Assembly: GCA_016712355.1 (NCBI GenBank)
Contig: JADJRF010000005.1
Location: 620,001 to 684,000, forward strand
DNA length: 64,000 nt
Origin: Vampirovibrionales bacterium
Lineage (GTDB): Bacteria > Cyanobacteriota > Vampirovibrionia > Vampirovibrionales > Vampirovibrionaceae
Direction: 5' to 3'
Shown: piece by piece, positions 1 to 7,140 of the stretch
Numbering within the stretch: the stretch's first letter is position 1
How the letters are laid out: each line of letters begins with the position of its first letter
Translations under genes and position numbers: made by a program
Notes under the pieces: model-generated
Seen by the model: the letters and a program-made list of their open reading frames with translations, nothing else
Databases searched by the model: none
Told to the model about the DNA's origin: nothing

Positions 1-1
1 T

Positions 2-694
2 CTGCCGCTCCCTGCGCCGCCGACGTTTGAGAATGGCGGCGGGTCTGGCTCTACTGGCGGCAGCGGCTCTGGCGGCGGGTCTGGTTCTACCGGCGGCAGC
101 GGCTCCGGCGGCGGCTCTGGCTCTACTGGCGGCAGCGGTTCCGGCGGCGGCTCTGGCTCTACTGGCGGCAGCGGCTCCGGCGGCGGCTCTGGCTCTACTG
201 GCGGCAGCGGCTCCGGCGGCGGGTCTGGTTCTACCGGCGGCAGCGGCTCCGGCGGCGGCTCTGGCTCTACTGGCGGCAGCGGCTCAGGCGGCGGGTCCGG
301 CTCTACTGGCGACGGCAGCGACACGGAACTGGATTTCCGCAACGAAGCGGCCTTCCTCCTGGGACGCGAGCGCCGGATGACGATCCAGTTGCCGCGCGGC
401 TTCGGGAAATCATCCGCCCCGTTGATTGTGTTTGGTCAGCCGACCATGTTTCTGGCGAAGACCTACGAGTCGTTGACCGAAGTCATCTTGCGATCGGCCG
501 ACGCCCAGTATGAAATCTTGCGGGCCAATGGCGAAAACGATTCCAGCGCAAGACAAGCCGTGCGTCAGACTCTGGTCGATCAAGGCATCGACGCCGCCAT
601 GGCGTCAGAATTGGTCAAGACGATTGAGGGCGGCGCACTGAAGGCCAGCGAATCGATTCTGGCGATTCTCAAAACCATGTCGCAGGCGTCATGA
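2..694 (+). CDS. Protein with Gly/Ser/Thr repeat linker, 5' end missing
   Basis: The reading frame is open from the left edge, so the true start lies outside the window. The visible part is about 230 residues. It begins with a short proline-rich stretch (LPLPAPPTFEN), runs through eight 12-residue repeats of the form GGGSGSTGGSGS, and ends in a charged globular domain of about 120 residues starting near TELDFRNEAAFLL. The repeats look like a flexible linker or stalk joining an unseen N-terminal part to this domain. I do not recognise the C-terminal domain. The nearest in-frame ATG (377) would remove the linker, but the frame is continuous upstream of it, so I read the linker as translated. 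A strong terminator follows 60 bases after the stop. Confidence 0.7.
   Translation: MPLPAPPTFENGGGSGSTGGSGSGGGSGSTGGSGSGGGSGSTGGSGSGGGSGSTGGSGSGGGSGSTGGSGSGGGSGSTGGSGSGGGSGSTGGSGSGGGSGSTGDGSDTELDFRNEAAFLLGRERRMTIQLPRGFGKSSAPLIVFGQPTMFLAKTYESLTEVILRSADAQYEILRANGENDSSARQAVRQTLVDQGIDAAMASELVKTIEGGALKASESILAILKTMSQAS
35..322 (+). repeat. 36-bp tandem repeat, eight copies, encoding a Gly/Ser/Thr linker
   Basis: Seven full 36-bp units and a diverged eighth run head to tail in one frame, each coding GGGSGSTGGSGS; the last reads GGGSGSTGDGSD. Copies differ only by synonymous changes (ggc/ggg, tct/tcc/tca, act/acc), so the amino-acid unit is kept while the DNA drifts. Array length could vary by slippage or recombination. 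Confidence 0.9.
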
Positions 695-754
695 CGCACG
701 CTGGATCGTAAACAGCGATCGCCGCGCGCGATCATCCCCGTCGGGAATCCAGAC

Positions 755-790
755 AAAGCGCTTCAGGAGTCTTCTCCTGAGGCGCTTTTA
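755..790 (+). terminator. Rho-independent terminator
   Basis: A 15-bp stem (755-769 with 774-788, one G-T pair) with a four-base TCTT loop ends in a short T run. It closes the linker-protein gene. The rest of 695-1024 holds no convincing gene; it contains the candidate promoter and leader of the next gene. Confidence 0.85.
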
Positions 791-908
791 CAGAGCCCCC
801 CTCTGAATGAAGGATGCGTAATCACGCTTCGGCGCTTTATGCTGCCCTCAAGAGCGCTTGGCGCTTGATGCGCCGCAAAAACGCCGCAGCCGTCGCGCGA
901 AAAAAAGT

Positions 909-936
909 TTGACTCGCGCGCTTCCAACGGTAAGAT
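909..936 (+). promoter_or_regulatory. Candidate sigma70 promoter for the phosphorylase-like gene
   Basis: TTGACT and TAAGAT are separated by 16 bases, giving a leader of about 80 bases before the ATG at 1025. The -10 is imperfect (4 of 6), so this is only a candidate. Confidence 0.4.
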
Positions 937-1024
937 ATACCCAATTTCTGGACGCCCTTCGCCCTCAAAACGCGCTCTCCGCTGAGTATCACTGTCCCAT
1001 AAGCCAACAGGAACCTGACACGTC

Positions 1025-2632
1025 ATGACGCTTCCCAAAGTCGCCTATTTCTGCATGGAAATGGCCATCGACCAGTCCCTTTACACGTATTCCGGCGGGT
1101 TAGGCTATCTGGCAGGAAGCCATATGTATTCGGCAGGGCAGCTGAACCTGCCCATGGTCGGCGTCACCATTCTGTGGTCCTACGGCTACGGCGAGCAATT
1201 CGTGAATGAGAGCAACGAAGTCGACTTGCGCTACGATCAACGCTCCTACCCGTTTTTACAGAACACCGGAGTGACGGTTGTCATCAATATTTTCGGCGAA
1301 CCGGTGCGGGTCAAGGCCTTTCTGCTGCCGCCCGAGCAGTTCGGCACGGCGCCAATTTACTATCTGACCACCGATATCCCGCAAAACAAGCCCGAGCATC
1401 GCAAGATTACCCAGGTGCTGTATGCCGGCGATCAGCGCACGCGCATCGCGCAGGAAATCGTACTGGGCGTTGGCGGCTTACGCGTTCTGAAAGCCTCTGC
1501 GGTTCACACCAACGTGGTGCACATGAACGAAGGCCATGCGCTGCCCGCAGCCTTTGAGCTGCTGGACGAATTCGGCGGCGATCTGGAGCAGGTTCGCAAT
1601 CGCCTGGTCTTTACGACCCACACGCCGGTCGCAGCCGGAAACGAAACGCATCCGGCGCATTTGCTGCACGAGGCTGGATTTTTCGTCAATACGCCGCTGG
1701 AGCGCGCCATTCAACTGGGCGGCGAAGACTTCTGCCTGACAGTGGCCGCTCTGCGCATGAGCCGACTGGCCAATGGCGTCTCGCAACTGCACGGCGAAGT
1801 CGCCAAAAACATGTGGAGCTGGGTGCATGATCGCTGCCCCATCATCGCCATTACCAACGCCGCCAACCGCAAATACTGGCAGGACAAGCGCATTACCGAA
1901 GCGGTCAAAAAACCCGAGGCGCTGCTCACGCTTAAAAAACAAATGAAAACCGAGCTGTTTGAGCGCGTCGAGCGCGAAACCGGCAAGCGCTTCGATCCTG
2001 ATATTCTCACCATCGTCTGGTCGCGCCGCTTTACCGAGTACAAGCGCGCGTGGCTGCTGTTTTACGATCAGGACCGTCTGGTGCGCCTGCTCAGCGAAAA
2101 CAAAATCCAGTTGCTGTTCGCCGGGAAATATCACCCGTCGGACGAAGCCGGCCATCAGATGTTCAATACCATCATCCGCCACTCGCAGACGCTGCCCAAT
2201 ATCGGCATCCTGATGAACTACGAGCTGGAACTCAGCGCCCAACTGAAGCGCGGAGCGGACGTGTGGCTGAATACCCCCTTGCGTCCCATGGAAGCCTCGG
2301 GCACTTCTGGCATGTCGGCCAATATGAACGGGGCCATCCACTGCTCGATTTTCGACGGCTGGGCGGTCGAGGGCACCTTCCACGATATTAACGGCTATCT
2401 GATTAACGAGCAGCGCGCCGACGAGTACGTGCCCATTGAAGAGCGTCATCGGCAGGACCACGAATCGCTGATGGAAATTCTTGAGCAGAAGATCATCCCG
2501 ACCTACTACGAAAATCCGCAAGAGTGGGCCCGAATGATGCAGCTTGCCATCGCCACCTCCGAATCGTTCTTCAATTCGGATCGCATGGTGATTGAGTATT
2601 TCACGCGGTTTTATAAACCCGTTACCCTGTAA
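1025..2632 (+). CDS. Alpha-glucan phosphorylase-like protein (GT35) lacking the PLP lysine
   Basis: The 535-residue protein resembles the short-type alpha-glucan phosphorylases that release glucose 1-phosphate from glycogen or maltodextrin. Family signs are VAYFCMEMAI at the N-terminus, HMNEGHA, FTTHTPVAAGNE, WLNTPLRPMEASGTSGM and the following SIFDGWAVEG. It is shorter than the roughly 700-850-residue phosphorylases I know and lacks the extra N-terminal domain of some. In those enzymes the motif continues GTSGMK or GTGNMK, and the Lys carries pyridoxal phosphate. Here the codon at 2315-2317 is tcg, giving Ser431. Without that Lys classical phosphorolysis is doubtful; the protein could be inactive, regulatory or a transferase using another donor. 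Its stop overlaps the next start by one base, so the two are probably co-translated. Confidence 0.8.
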   Translation: MTLPKVAYFCMEMAIDQSLYTYSGGLGYLAGSHMYSAGQLNLPMVGVTILWSYGYGEQFVNESNEVDLRYDQRSYPFLQNTGVTVVINIFGEPVRVKAFLLPPEQFGTAPIYYLTTDIPQNKPEHRKITQVLYAGDQRTRIAQEIVLGVGGLRVLKASAVHTNVVHMNEGHALPAAFELLDEFGGDLEQVRNRLVFTTHTPVAAGNETHPAHLLHEAGFFVNTPLERAIQLGGEDFCLTVAALRMSRLANGVSQLHGEVAKNMWSWVHDRCPIIAITNAANRKYWQDKRITEAVKKPEALLTLKKQMKTELFERVERETGKRFDPDILTIVWSRRFTEYKRAWLLFYDQDRLVRLLSENKIQLLFAGKYHPSDEAGHQMFNTIIRHSQTLPNIGILMNYELELSAQLKRGADVWLNTPLRPMEASGTSGMSANMNGAIHCSIFDGWAVEGTFHDINGYLINEQRADEYVPIEERHRQDHESLMEILEQKIIPTYYENPQEWARMMQLAIATSESFFNSDRMVIEYFTRFYKPVTL

Positions 2633-3510
2633 TGGGCTATCCGGCGCTCATTGAGCCCGCCGCGCTCGCCGAGCGCCTTACGCAGGCGCAACCGCCGCGG
2701 ATTCTGGACGCTACGTATCATCTGCCGCCTTCTACGCGCGATGAGCACGAAGAGTTCATGCGCGGGCATTTGCCGGGCGCGGCGTTTTTTGACATCGACG
2801 CCATTGCCGATCGCGCAAGCCATCTGCCTCACATGTTGCCGTCGCCGCAGGCATTTGAACGCGCTGTCGGCGAATTGGGCGTCTGCGAGAGCGACGAGGT
2901 CGTCGTTTATGATGCGCACGGCCTGTTTAGCGCGCCACGGGTCTGGTGGACGTTTCGCTATTTTGGTCACGAGCGCATCAGCGTTCTCAATGGCGGCTTG
3001 CCGCAGTGGCTGGCGGAGAATCGTCCTCTTATTTTCGGCGATCGCGCGCCCTTGCCCCGCGCCTATCATGCCCGCCCGCAAGCCGATCTGCTGATAGACT
3101 GGCGCGCGGTACAGGCCAATCTCGATCAGCCGCAATTCGTCCTTCTCGATCAGCGCGCCGCCGATCGTTTTGCGGGGCGCGCCCCCGAACCGCGCCAAGG
3201 CATGCGGGCCGGATGCGTTCCCAACAGCGTGAATCTGCCCTGGACGCAACTGGTCGATCCTGACACGCAGCGTATGCGCAGCGAAGCGGAATTGCGCGAC
3301 GTTTTTTCGCGGGCGGGCGTTTTACCGCAATCGGCGCTGGCCTGTAGCTGCGGCTCCGGCATTACGGCGTGCGTCGCCGCTTTGGCCCTGTATCTGCTTG
3401 GTAATGAGCGCGCCGCCGTCTACGACGGCTCATGGGCCGAGTGGGGCTCGCGCGACGATCTGCCGCTCGCGCACGGCGCGAGCGATCCCGGCAGCGATCA
3501 CGCCCCTTAA
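2632..3510 (+). CDS. sseA: Two-domain rhodanese / 3-mercaptopyruvate sulfurtransferase
   Basis: At 292 residues this has the usual tandem rhodanese layout. The N-terminal domain (about 8-130) has Asp where a catalytic Cys would be (VVYDAHGLF). The C-terminal domain (about 160-280) carries the active loop CGSGIT, the form typical of mercaptopyruvate sulfurtransferases rather than thiosulfate ones. RGHLPGAAFFDID and the WxxxRYFGH region near residue 105 fit the family. The enzyme moves sulfur from 3-mercaptopyruvate to a thiophilic acceptor in the cytoplasm. The start overlaps the preceding stop (TAATG), suggesting translational coupling with the phosphorylase-like gene, although no functional link is obvious. 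Naming is by motif, so thiosulfate sulfurtransferase activity remains possible. Confidence 0.85.
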   Translation: MGYPALIEPAALAERLTQAQPPRILDATYHLPPSTRDEHEEFMRGHLPGAAFFDIDAIADRASHLPHMLPSPQAFERAVGELGVCESDEVVVYDAHGLFSAPRVWWTFRYFGHERISVLNGGLPQWLAENRPLIFGDRAPLPRAYHARPQADLLIDWRAVQANLDQPQFVLLDQRAADRFAGRAPEPRQGMRAGCVPNSVNLPWTQLVDPDTQRMRSEAELRDVFSRAGVLPQSALACSCGSGITACVAALALYLLGNERAAVYDGSWAEWGSRDDLPLAHGASDPGSDHAP

Positions 3511-3518
3511 CGCCGCCC

Positions 3519-4310
3519 TTAATACGCTGCTGTGATTGCCTCTGTACTGGCATTGGCGCGCAACTGCGCAAGCAGATGCGGCCCTGCGCTGGTTCCCAGA
3601 CGCGTGGCGCCGGCTTGCAGCAAGGCAAGGGCTTGGGCCGCCGAGCGAACGCCGCCGCTGGCTTTAACGCCGACCGAACGCGACTGTCCCGCCAAAGCCG
3701 CGCCCATGCGGGCAATGATATCTGGCGTCGCGCCGGGCGCGTCGATCGCCATGCCGGTGGATGTTTTGACCATCGCCACGCCGCATTCGGCGGCCAGGCG
3801 GCACAAGGGCGCAATATCGTCAGGATTGTGCCAATCGGTTTCCAGAATCAGCTTGACGGGCCGACCCGCCGCAGCCTGGGTCAACGCGCGCCATTCCCGG
3901 GCGGTCTGCGTCCATTCGCTCTCAGCCCGCTCCCGCTGAAACAGCGCCAGATTCATCACGATATCCAGCTCATCGGCGCCATCGGCAAGGGCTTGGGCGA
4001 TTTCGGCCAGTTTATCGGCTGTCGCGGCGCCGCCAAACGTGGGATGCGCGCATTCGCGCCGCAAGGCCGCCCGCTCGGAAGGAAACGCAATGACCACCGC
4101 CAGATGCGCGGACGACTGCAGCGCGTCAAGAGCCCGGCGGGCGATGGCCGCATGCACTGGCCGCACGCAGACGGCGGCAAACCCTTCGCGCGTCGCTTCA
4201 CGGCAAAGGGCTTCAATACGGCGGCGTTGGGCGTCGGCGTCTTCAGCGGGATCAAACTGAAGCAGCGTATGGTCGATGACGCGCGCCAAAGCTTCAGGCG
4301 TCAAGGTCAT
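3519..4310 (-). CDS. deoC: Deoxyribose-phosphate aldolase
   Basis: DeoC cleaves 2-deoxyribose 5-phosphate to glyceraldehyde 3-phosphate and acetaldehyde in deoxynucleoside catabolism. The 263-residue protein has the family's IDHTLL near the N-terminus, ELDIVMN with the catalytic Asp, VKTSTGM with the Schiff-base Lys, and VGVKASGG with the second active-site Lys and phosphate loop. The stop lies 8 bases from the stop of the convergent sulfurtransferase gene. The ATG at 4310 gives the full N-terminal helix. No other deo gene is in the window, so it appears to be a stand-alone gene next to tRNA-Leu. Confidence 0.92.
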   Translation of the reverse strand: MTLTPEALARVIDHTLLQFDPAEDADAQRRRIEALCREATREGFAAVCVRPVHAAIARRALDALQSSAHLAVVIAFPSERAALRRECAHPTFGGAATADKLAEIAQALADGADELDIVMNLALFQRERAESEWTQTAREWRALTQAAAGRPVKLILETDWHNPDDIAPLCRLAAECGVAMVKTSTGMAIDAPGATPDIIARMGAALAGQSRSVGVKASGGVRSAAQALALLQAGATRLGTSAGPHLLAQLRANASTEAITAAY

Positions 4311-4349
4311 GGACAGGCCTCGCCTCGATGAGGGCGTCGCAGGCCAGAA

Positions 4350-4431
4350 TGCCGGTGGTCAGACTCGAACTGACATGGATTGCTCCGTGCGATTTTGAGT
4401 CGCATGCGTCTACCAATTCCGCCACACCGGC
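4350..4431 (-). tRNA. tRNA-Leu (CAA)
   Basis: On the minus strand the sequence folds into a class II tRNA: acceptor GCCGGTG/CACCGGC, anticodon stem TGCGA/TCGCA with loop CTCAAAA (anticodon CAA), a long variable arm with a GGA/TCC stem, and T-arm GTCAG/CTGAC with loop TTCGAGT. The discriminator base is A and CCA is not encoded. Length is 82 bases. Confidence 0.95.
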
Positions 4432-4883
4432 TTATCGGGCGTCTCTCGCAGCCGGTATCGTAACATTGAGGGGAGGCGGGTTCAAGCGAAACGATCAAAA
4501 CTCACGGCGGAGGGAAGCGCTTGGCGCAGGGGCTGCGAACCCTGCACAAATTGGTCAATGATGTCATTCAAAGGACGTTTTGAAAAGGCTGGCCCCGGTA
4601 TTGCAGGAGGCACGCTTGCCTTCCCCACAGAGCCAGACGAATCCCCCAGACTAAATCTCCTGCCGAAATGTACAGACACGCGCCCGATTCCTCCAAAGCT
4701 TGAAAAGCGAAACCGGATTTCCGCCGCTGGAGCCGCTCGCTGGACAAGCGCTCAGTCGCGTGAATCCCTCCAAAGATAAGAGGTATAGTATAGAGAACAA
4801 GCGTATGAAGAGGCAAGCCCCCCATTGGAGGGATAGCCGGGAGAGGGAGCAAGGCTAGCCGAGTAGCTAGTGGGCTTCAAGTC
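4432..4883. other. Gene-poor interval between tRNA-Leu and ahpC
   Basis: No reading frame here has convincing codon use or a recognisable product. The longest (minus strand, 4568-4852) has a hydrophobic start without family resemblance. On the minus strand a promoter-like TTGCCT (4816-4811), 18-base spacer and TATACT (4792-4787) would transcribe towards tRNA-Leu. GC-rich inverted repeats such as GCAGGAG/CTCCTGC occur downstream of it. It may be the tRNA promoter with a long leader or an unidentified RNA. I saw no match to tmRNA, RNase P RNA or SRP RNA core motifs. Confidence 0.4.
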
Positions 4884-4913
4884 AAAAGCCGCCCGCTGAG
4901 AACAGCGAACGGC
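4884..4913 (-). terminator. Rho-independent terminator of ahpC
   Basis: Read on the minus strand, an 11-bp stem GCCGTTCGCTG/CAGCGGGCGGC with a TTCT loop is followed directly by TTTT, about 30 bases after the ahpC stop. Confidence 0.85.
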
Positions 4914-4944
4914 CTGAGACAGGTAGGAGTGGCCTCAGCGCGCG

Positions 4945-5475
4945 CTAGGCTTTGCCGAGGGTTTTTTCGCCGGGCTTCCAGCCGACCGGGCAGAGTTCGC
5001 CGCTTTGGAAGGCCTGCACCAGACGATGAATCTCGTCGACGTTGCGGCCTACAGCCAAGTCGTTCACGACATAGCTCTTAAGGACGCCTTCGGGGTCGAT
5101 GATAAAGCAACCGCGCAGGCTCAGGCCTTTATCTTCGACCAGCACGCCGTAGTCGCGGCTGATGCGGTGGCTCAGATCCGAGAACAAGGGGTATTTCATC
5201 TGACCCAAAGCGCCTTCGCTCCAGGCTTTGTGGGAATAAACGCTGTCGACGCTGCCGCCGAGGACTTGGGCGTTGAGCTTCTCGAAGTCGCCGAGACGCT
5301 CGTTAAAGCCCTGAATTTCGGTCGGGCACACGAAGGTAAAATCCAGCGGGTAGAAAAACAACACGACCCATTTGCCGCGATACTGGCTGAGAGAAAGCTC
5401 TTTAATCTCGCCATTCACGTAGGCCTGGGTGGTAAATTCGGGGGCGGGCTTGCCGATTTGCGGGGCCATGGACAT
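4945..5475 (-). CDS. ahpC: 2-Cys peroxiredoxin (AhpC/Prx1 type)
   Basis: This thiol peroxidase reduces hydrogen peroxide and organic hydroperoxides. The 176-residue protein has the peroxidatic site FTFVCPTE and the resolving Cys in [11 protein letters not shown] near the C-terminus, with FYPLDFT ahead of the active site. It lacks the long C-terminal tail with a YF motif that makes eukaryotic Prx sensitive to over-oxidation, as is usual for bacterial forms. The ATG at 5475 follows GAGGAGACG, an excellent ribosome site, which favours it over the ATG two codons later. It has its own promoter and terminator, so it is monocistronic. No reductase gene (ahpF or trxB) lies nearby. Confidence 0.93.
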   Translation of the reverse strand: MSMAPQIGKPAPEFTTQAYVNGEIKELSLSQYRGKWVVLFFYPLDFTFVCPTEIQGFNERLGDFEKLNAQVLGGSVDSVYSHKAWSEGALGQMKYPLFSDLSHRISRDYGVLVEDKGLSLRGCFIIDPEGVLKSYVVNDLAVGRNVDEIHRLVQAFQSGELCPVGWKPGEKTLGKA

Positions 5476-5534
5476 CGTCTCCTCTTCGATTAACGGGCAT
5501 CGCCGGTTGCGGGCAACCGAACGCGGATGCCTTG

Positions 5535-5563
5535 GTTATAGAGGCAAGACGTTCAAATTTCAA
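5535..5563 (-). promoter_or_regulatory. Sigma70-type promoter of ahpC
   Basis: On the minus strand TTGAAA and TATAAC are separated by exactly 17 bases. The expected start lies about 50 bases upstream of the ahpC ATG. Confidence 0.6.
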
Positions 5564-5576
5564 GCGCTTACGGTTT

Positions 5577-5918
5577 TTAGCGACCCGCCGGACGCCCACA
5601 GCGACGGTGCGCCGCCTGAAAAATCCGCCGGTCGCGATCCGTCGGGCCGCTTTGGCCCATCCGCTCAAAGTCTGCCTGTGACAACTGCTGCGTGAGCGTC
5701 TCCGCATAACAGTAGCAATAGGCGGCAGCCACCGGGTTCGAGACCACGTTGCGCGCCATTTGCTGGCAGCAGCTTTGGGTAATGCTGTCAAAAACGGCCT
5801 CGCTGGGTCGTTCATCCGGTGAGGCAGCCCATATCGGGCAATAAGAGGCCGCCCCCAGCACAGCCATCGAGCCGCCTATCAAAAGCAGCGGAGACGTCAG
5901 CCAGGCGATTGCTCGCAA
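5577..5918 (-). CDS. Small secreted cysteine-rich protein, unknown function
   Basis: The 113-residue product starts with a signal peptide (MRAIAW, then a hydrophobic LLLIGGSMAVLGAA run). The mature part is small and has six cysteines, including QSCCQQ and AYCYCYAETL, and ends in an RRCGRPAGR tail. The CxC after a helix-like VVSNPVAAAY segment resembles small periplasmic proteins of unknown function that carry a CYC motif, but I cannot name a family. The cysteines suggest disulfides in the envelope. A TATACT box (5985-5980, minus strand) about 60 bases upstream may be its -10 element. It is not obviously in an operon with ahpC, which has its own promoter. Confidence 0.65.
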   Translation of the reverse strand: MRAIAWLTSPLLLIGGSMAVLGAASYCPIWAASPDERPSEAVFDSITQSCCQQMARNVVSNPVAAAYCYCYAETLTQQLSQADFERMGQSGPTDRDRRIFQAAHRRCGRPAGR

Positions 5919-6134
5919 CGCGTCAACTCCTTTGGTTCTTTGGTTTCAAAAAGACGCCACAAAAACGTCCTATTGGCACAGTATAGGCAGATTTTAAGAA
6001 ATGAAGGCAATCTGGCTCTTTATAATGTTTTTATTTTAAAGCGAGCAGTATGAGCAATCCCATTCTTGAGAGCGATCTGTCATAGACGCCTGCATCTTGA
6101 TCGGCCATGCGAGAAGAGAGAGAGAGGTCAGATT

Positions 6135-7106
6135 ATGACGCCTGTGAACAACTCTTATTTGCAAACCTCCACAAGCGCTGAACAAGCGAGCCTGACTGTC
6201 CTCACGCCGCAGCAAGAGGTCGCCAACGCGTTCGCCTTCAAAAAATATCAGACGATTCATGAAGCGCGACCTTTTGAAGTCGCTCGTTTTCTGGAGTCGT
6301 TTCAACGGGCGGACGCTGACAGCGATGGTTTTGTGACGCAAAAAGAACTGAATGACCACGTGGTGCGCTTCGGACCTCAGCCCGGATCCGGAGATATTTC
6401 GAAAATCAAACTGAATGAGGAATTTGTCTTACCCGCGCGCCTGATGAAAGAGAACTTCGCCACCCTGGCCAGTTCCGCCAAAGGCGTGAGTCGCTCTGAT
6501 CTGCTCAACGCAGCCGCCAAAGGCGGCTCGAAAGATCGCCTGGATCAAGGAGACGGCCTGAAGCTCCCTGAACGCATTCGCGCAGAATATCACTCAGAGG
6601 ACTCTTTCCAGAAGTTCATTGAAACGCTCGATAAAGCCGAACAAGCCAATCTGTATCCAACCCTTTGGAATACAGGCGCGGCGTATACGCCGTCCCACGT
6701 TCGAAACGAGGTCTCGCAACACCAGTTACGTCAATTCCTCGCCTTACCGGCCAATGAGCCGGGCGTGAGCGCGCAGGATCGCCGGCGAGCCCAATTTATG
6801 CTGGATAATTTTGGCGAATTGTCGGGCGGCGATGGTTGGCTATCGCGCTCTGATCTGGCTCAAAAATCCGACGGCGGCGATCACGATCTTCTCCTGAACG
6901 CCACGGATCTGGCCGCCAGCGCCAGCGCTGCGAAGACGCCTGACACCCAGTATGTCGCCAGGAAATCTACCAAAGAGGTCGCTCAGGACGCCGCCGAGGC
7001 CGGAAAAGAGTCCAGCTCCAAGGCAAGCGCCCCAAATGCCAAAGCGCCCGACATGTGGCGGGAATGGCTGAATCGCTTTTTCCAACTGCTGTTTGCGATG
7101 TGGTAA
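6135..7106 (+). CDS. EF-hand calcium-binding protein, otherwise unknown
   Basis: I place the start at 6135, preceded by a purine-rich AGAGAGAGAGGTCAG site, rather than at the upstream ATG at 6066. The product is 323 residues with no signal peptide. Near residue 58 it has a canonical EF-hand loop, DADSDGFVTQKE, with acidic or polar ligands at positions 1, 3, 5 and 12. Later acidic stretches (LSGGDGWLSRSDL, KSDGGDHDLLLN) look like degenerate loops. The middle is helical and charged; a Lys/Ser/Ala-rich linker leads to an aromatic amphipathic tail, MWREWLNRFFQLLFAMW, that could bind a membrane or partner. A TATAAT at 6021 is a possible -10. Calcium binding is supported by the motif; the biological role is unknown. 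Confidence 0.7.
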   Translation: MTPVNNSYLQTSTSAEQASLTVLTPQQEVANAFAFKKYQTIHEARPFEVARFLESFQRADADSDGFVTQKELNDHVVRFGPQPGSGDISKIKLNEEFVLPARLMKENFATLASSAKGVSRSDLLNAAAKGGSKDRLDQGDGLKLPERIRAEYHSEDSFQKFIETLDKAEQANLYPTLWNTGAAYTPSHVRNEVSQHQLRQFLALPANEPGVSAQDRRRAQFMLDNFGELSGGDGWLSRSDLAQKSDGGDHDLLLNATDLAASASAAKTPDTQYVARKSTKEVAQDAAEAGKESSSKASAPNAKAPDMWREWLNRFFQLLFAMW

Positions 7107-7140
7107 AGCCCGGCGCGAGCCAGACGCCGATACGCGCAAT

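Noticed and set aside
27..380. Ala/Leu-rich open frame of 117 codons over the first repeat
   Set aside because: It is an out-of-frame reading of the Gly/Ser/Thr repeat; the adjoining frame continues into a real C-terminal domain.
763..1038. 91-codon minus-strand frame before the phosphorylase-like gene
   Set aside because: It runs across the terminator and the promoter and overlaps the start of a conserved gene.
1478..2521. 347-codon minus-strand frame inside the phosphorylase-like gene
   Set aside because: It lies wholly antisense to a conserved gene, and has no recognisable motif; high GC opens such frames.
4568..4852. 94-codon minus-strand frame with a hydrophobic start
   Set aside because: No ribosome site, atypical codon use and a promoter-like element inside it; no family resemblance.
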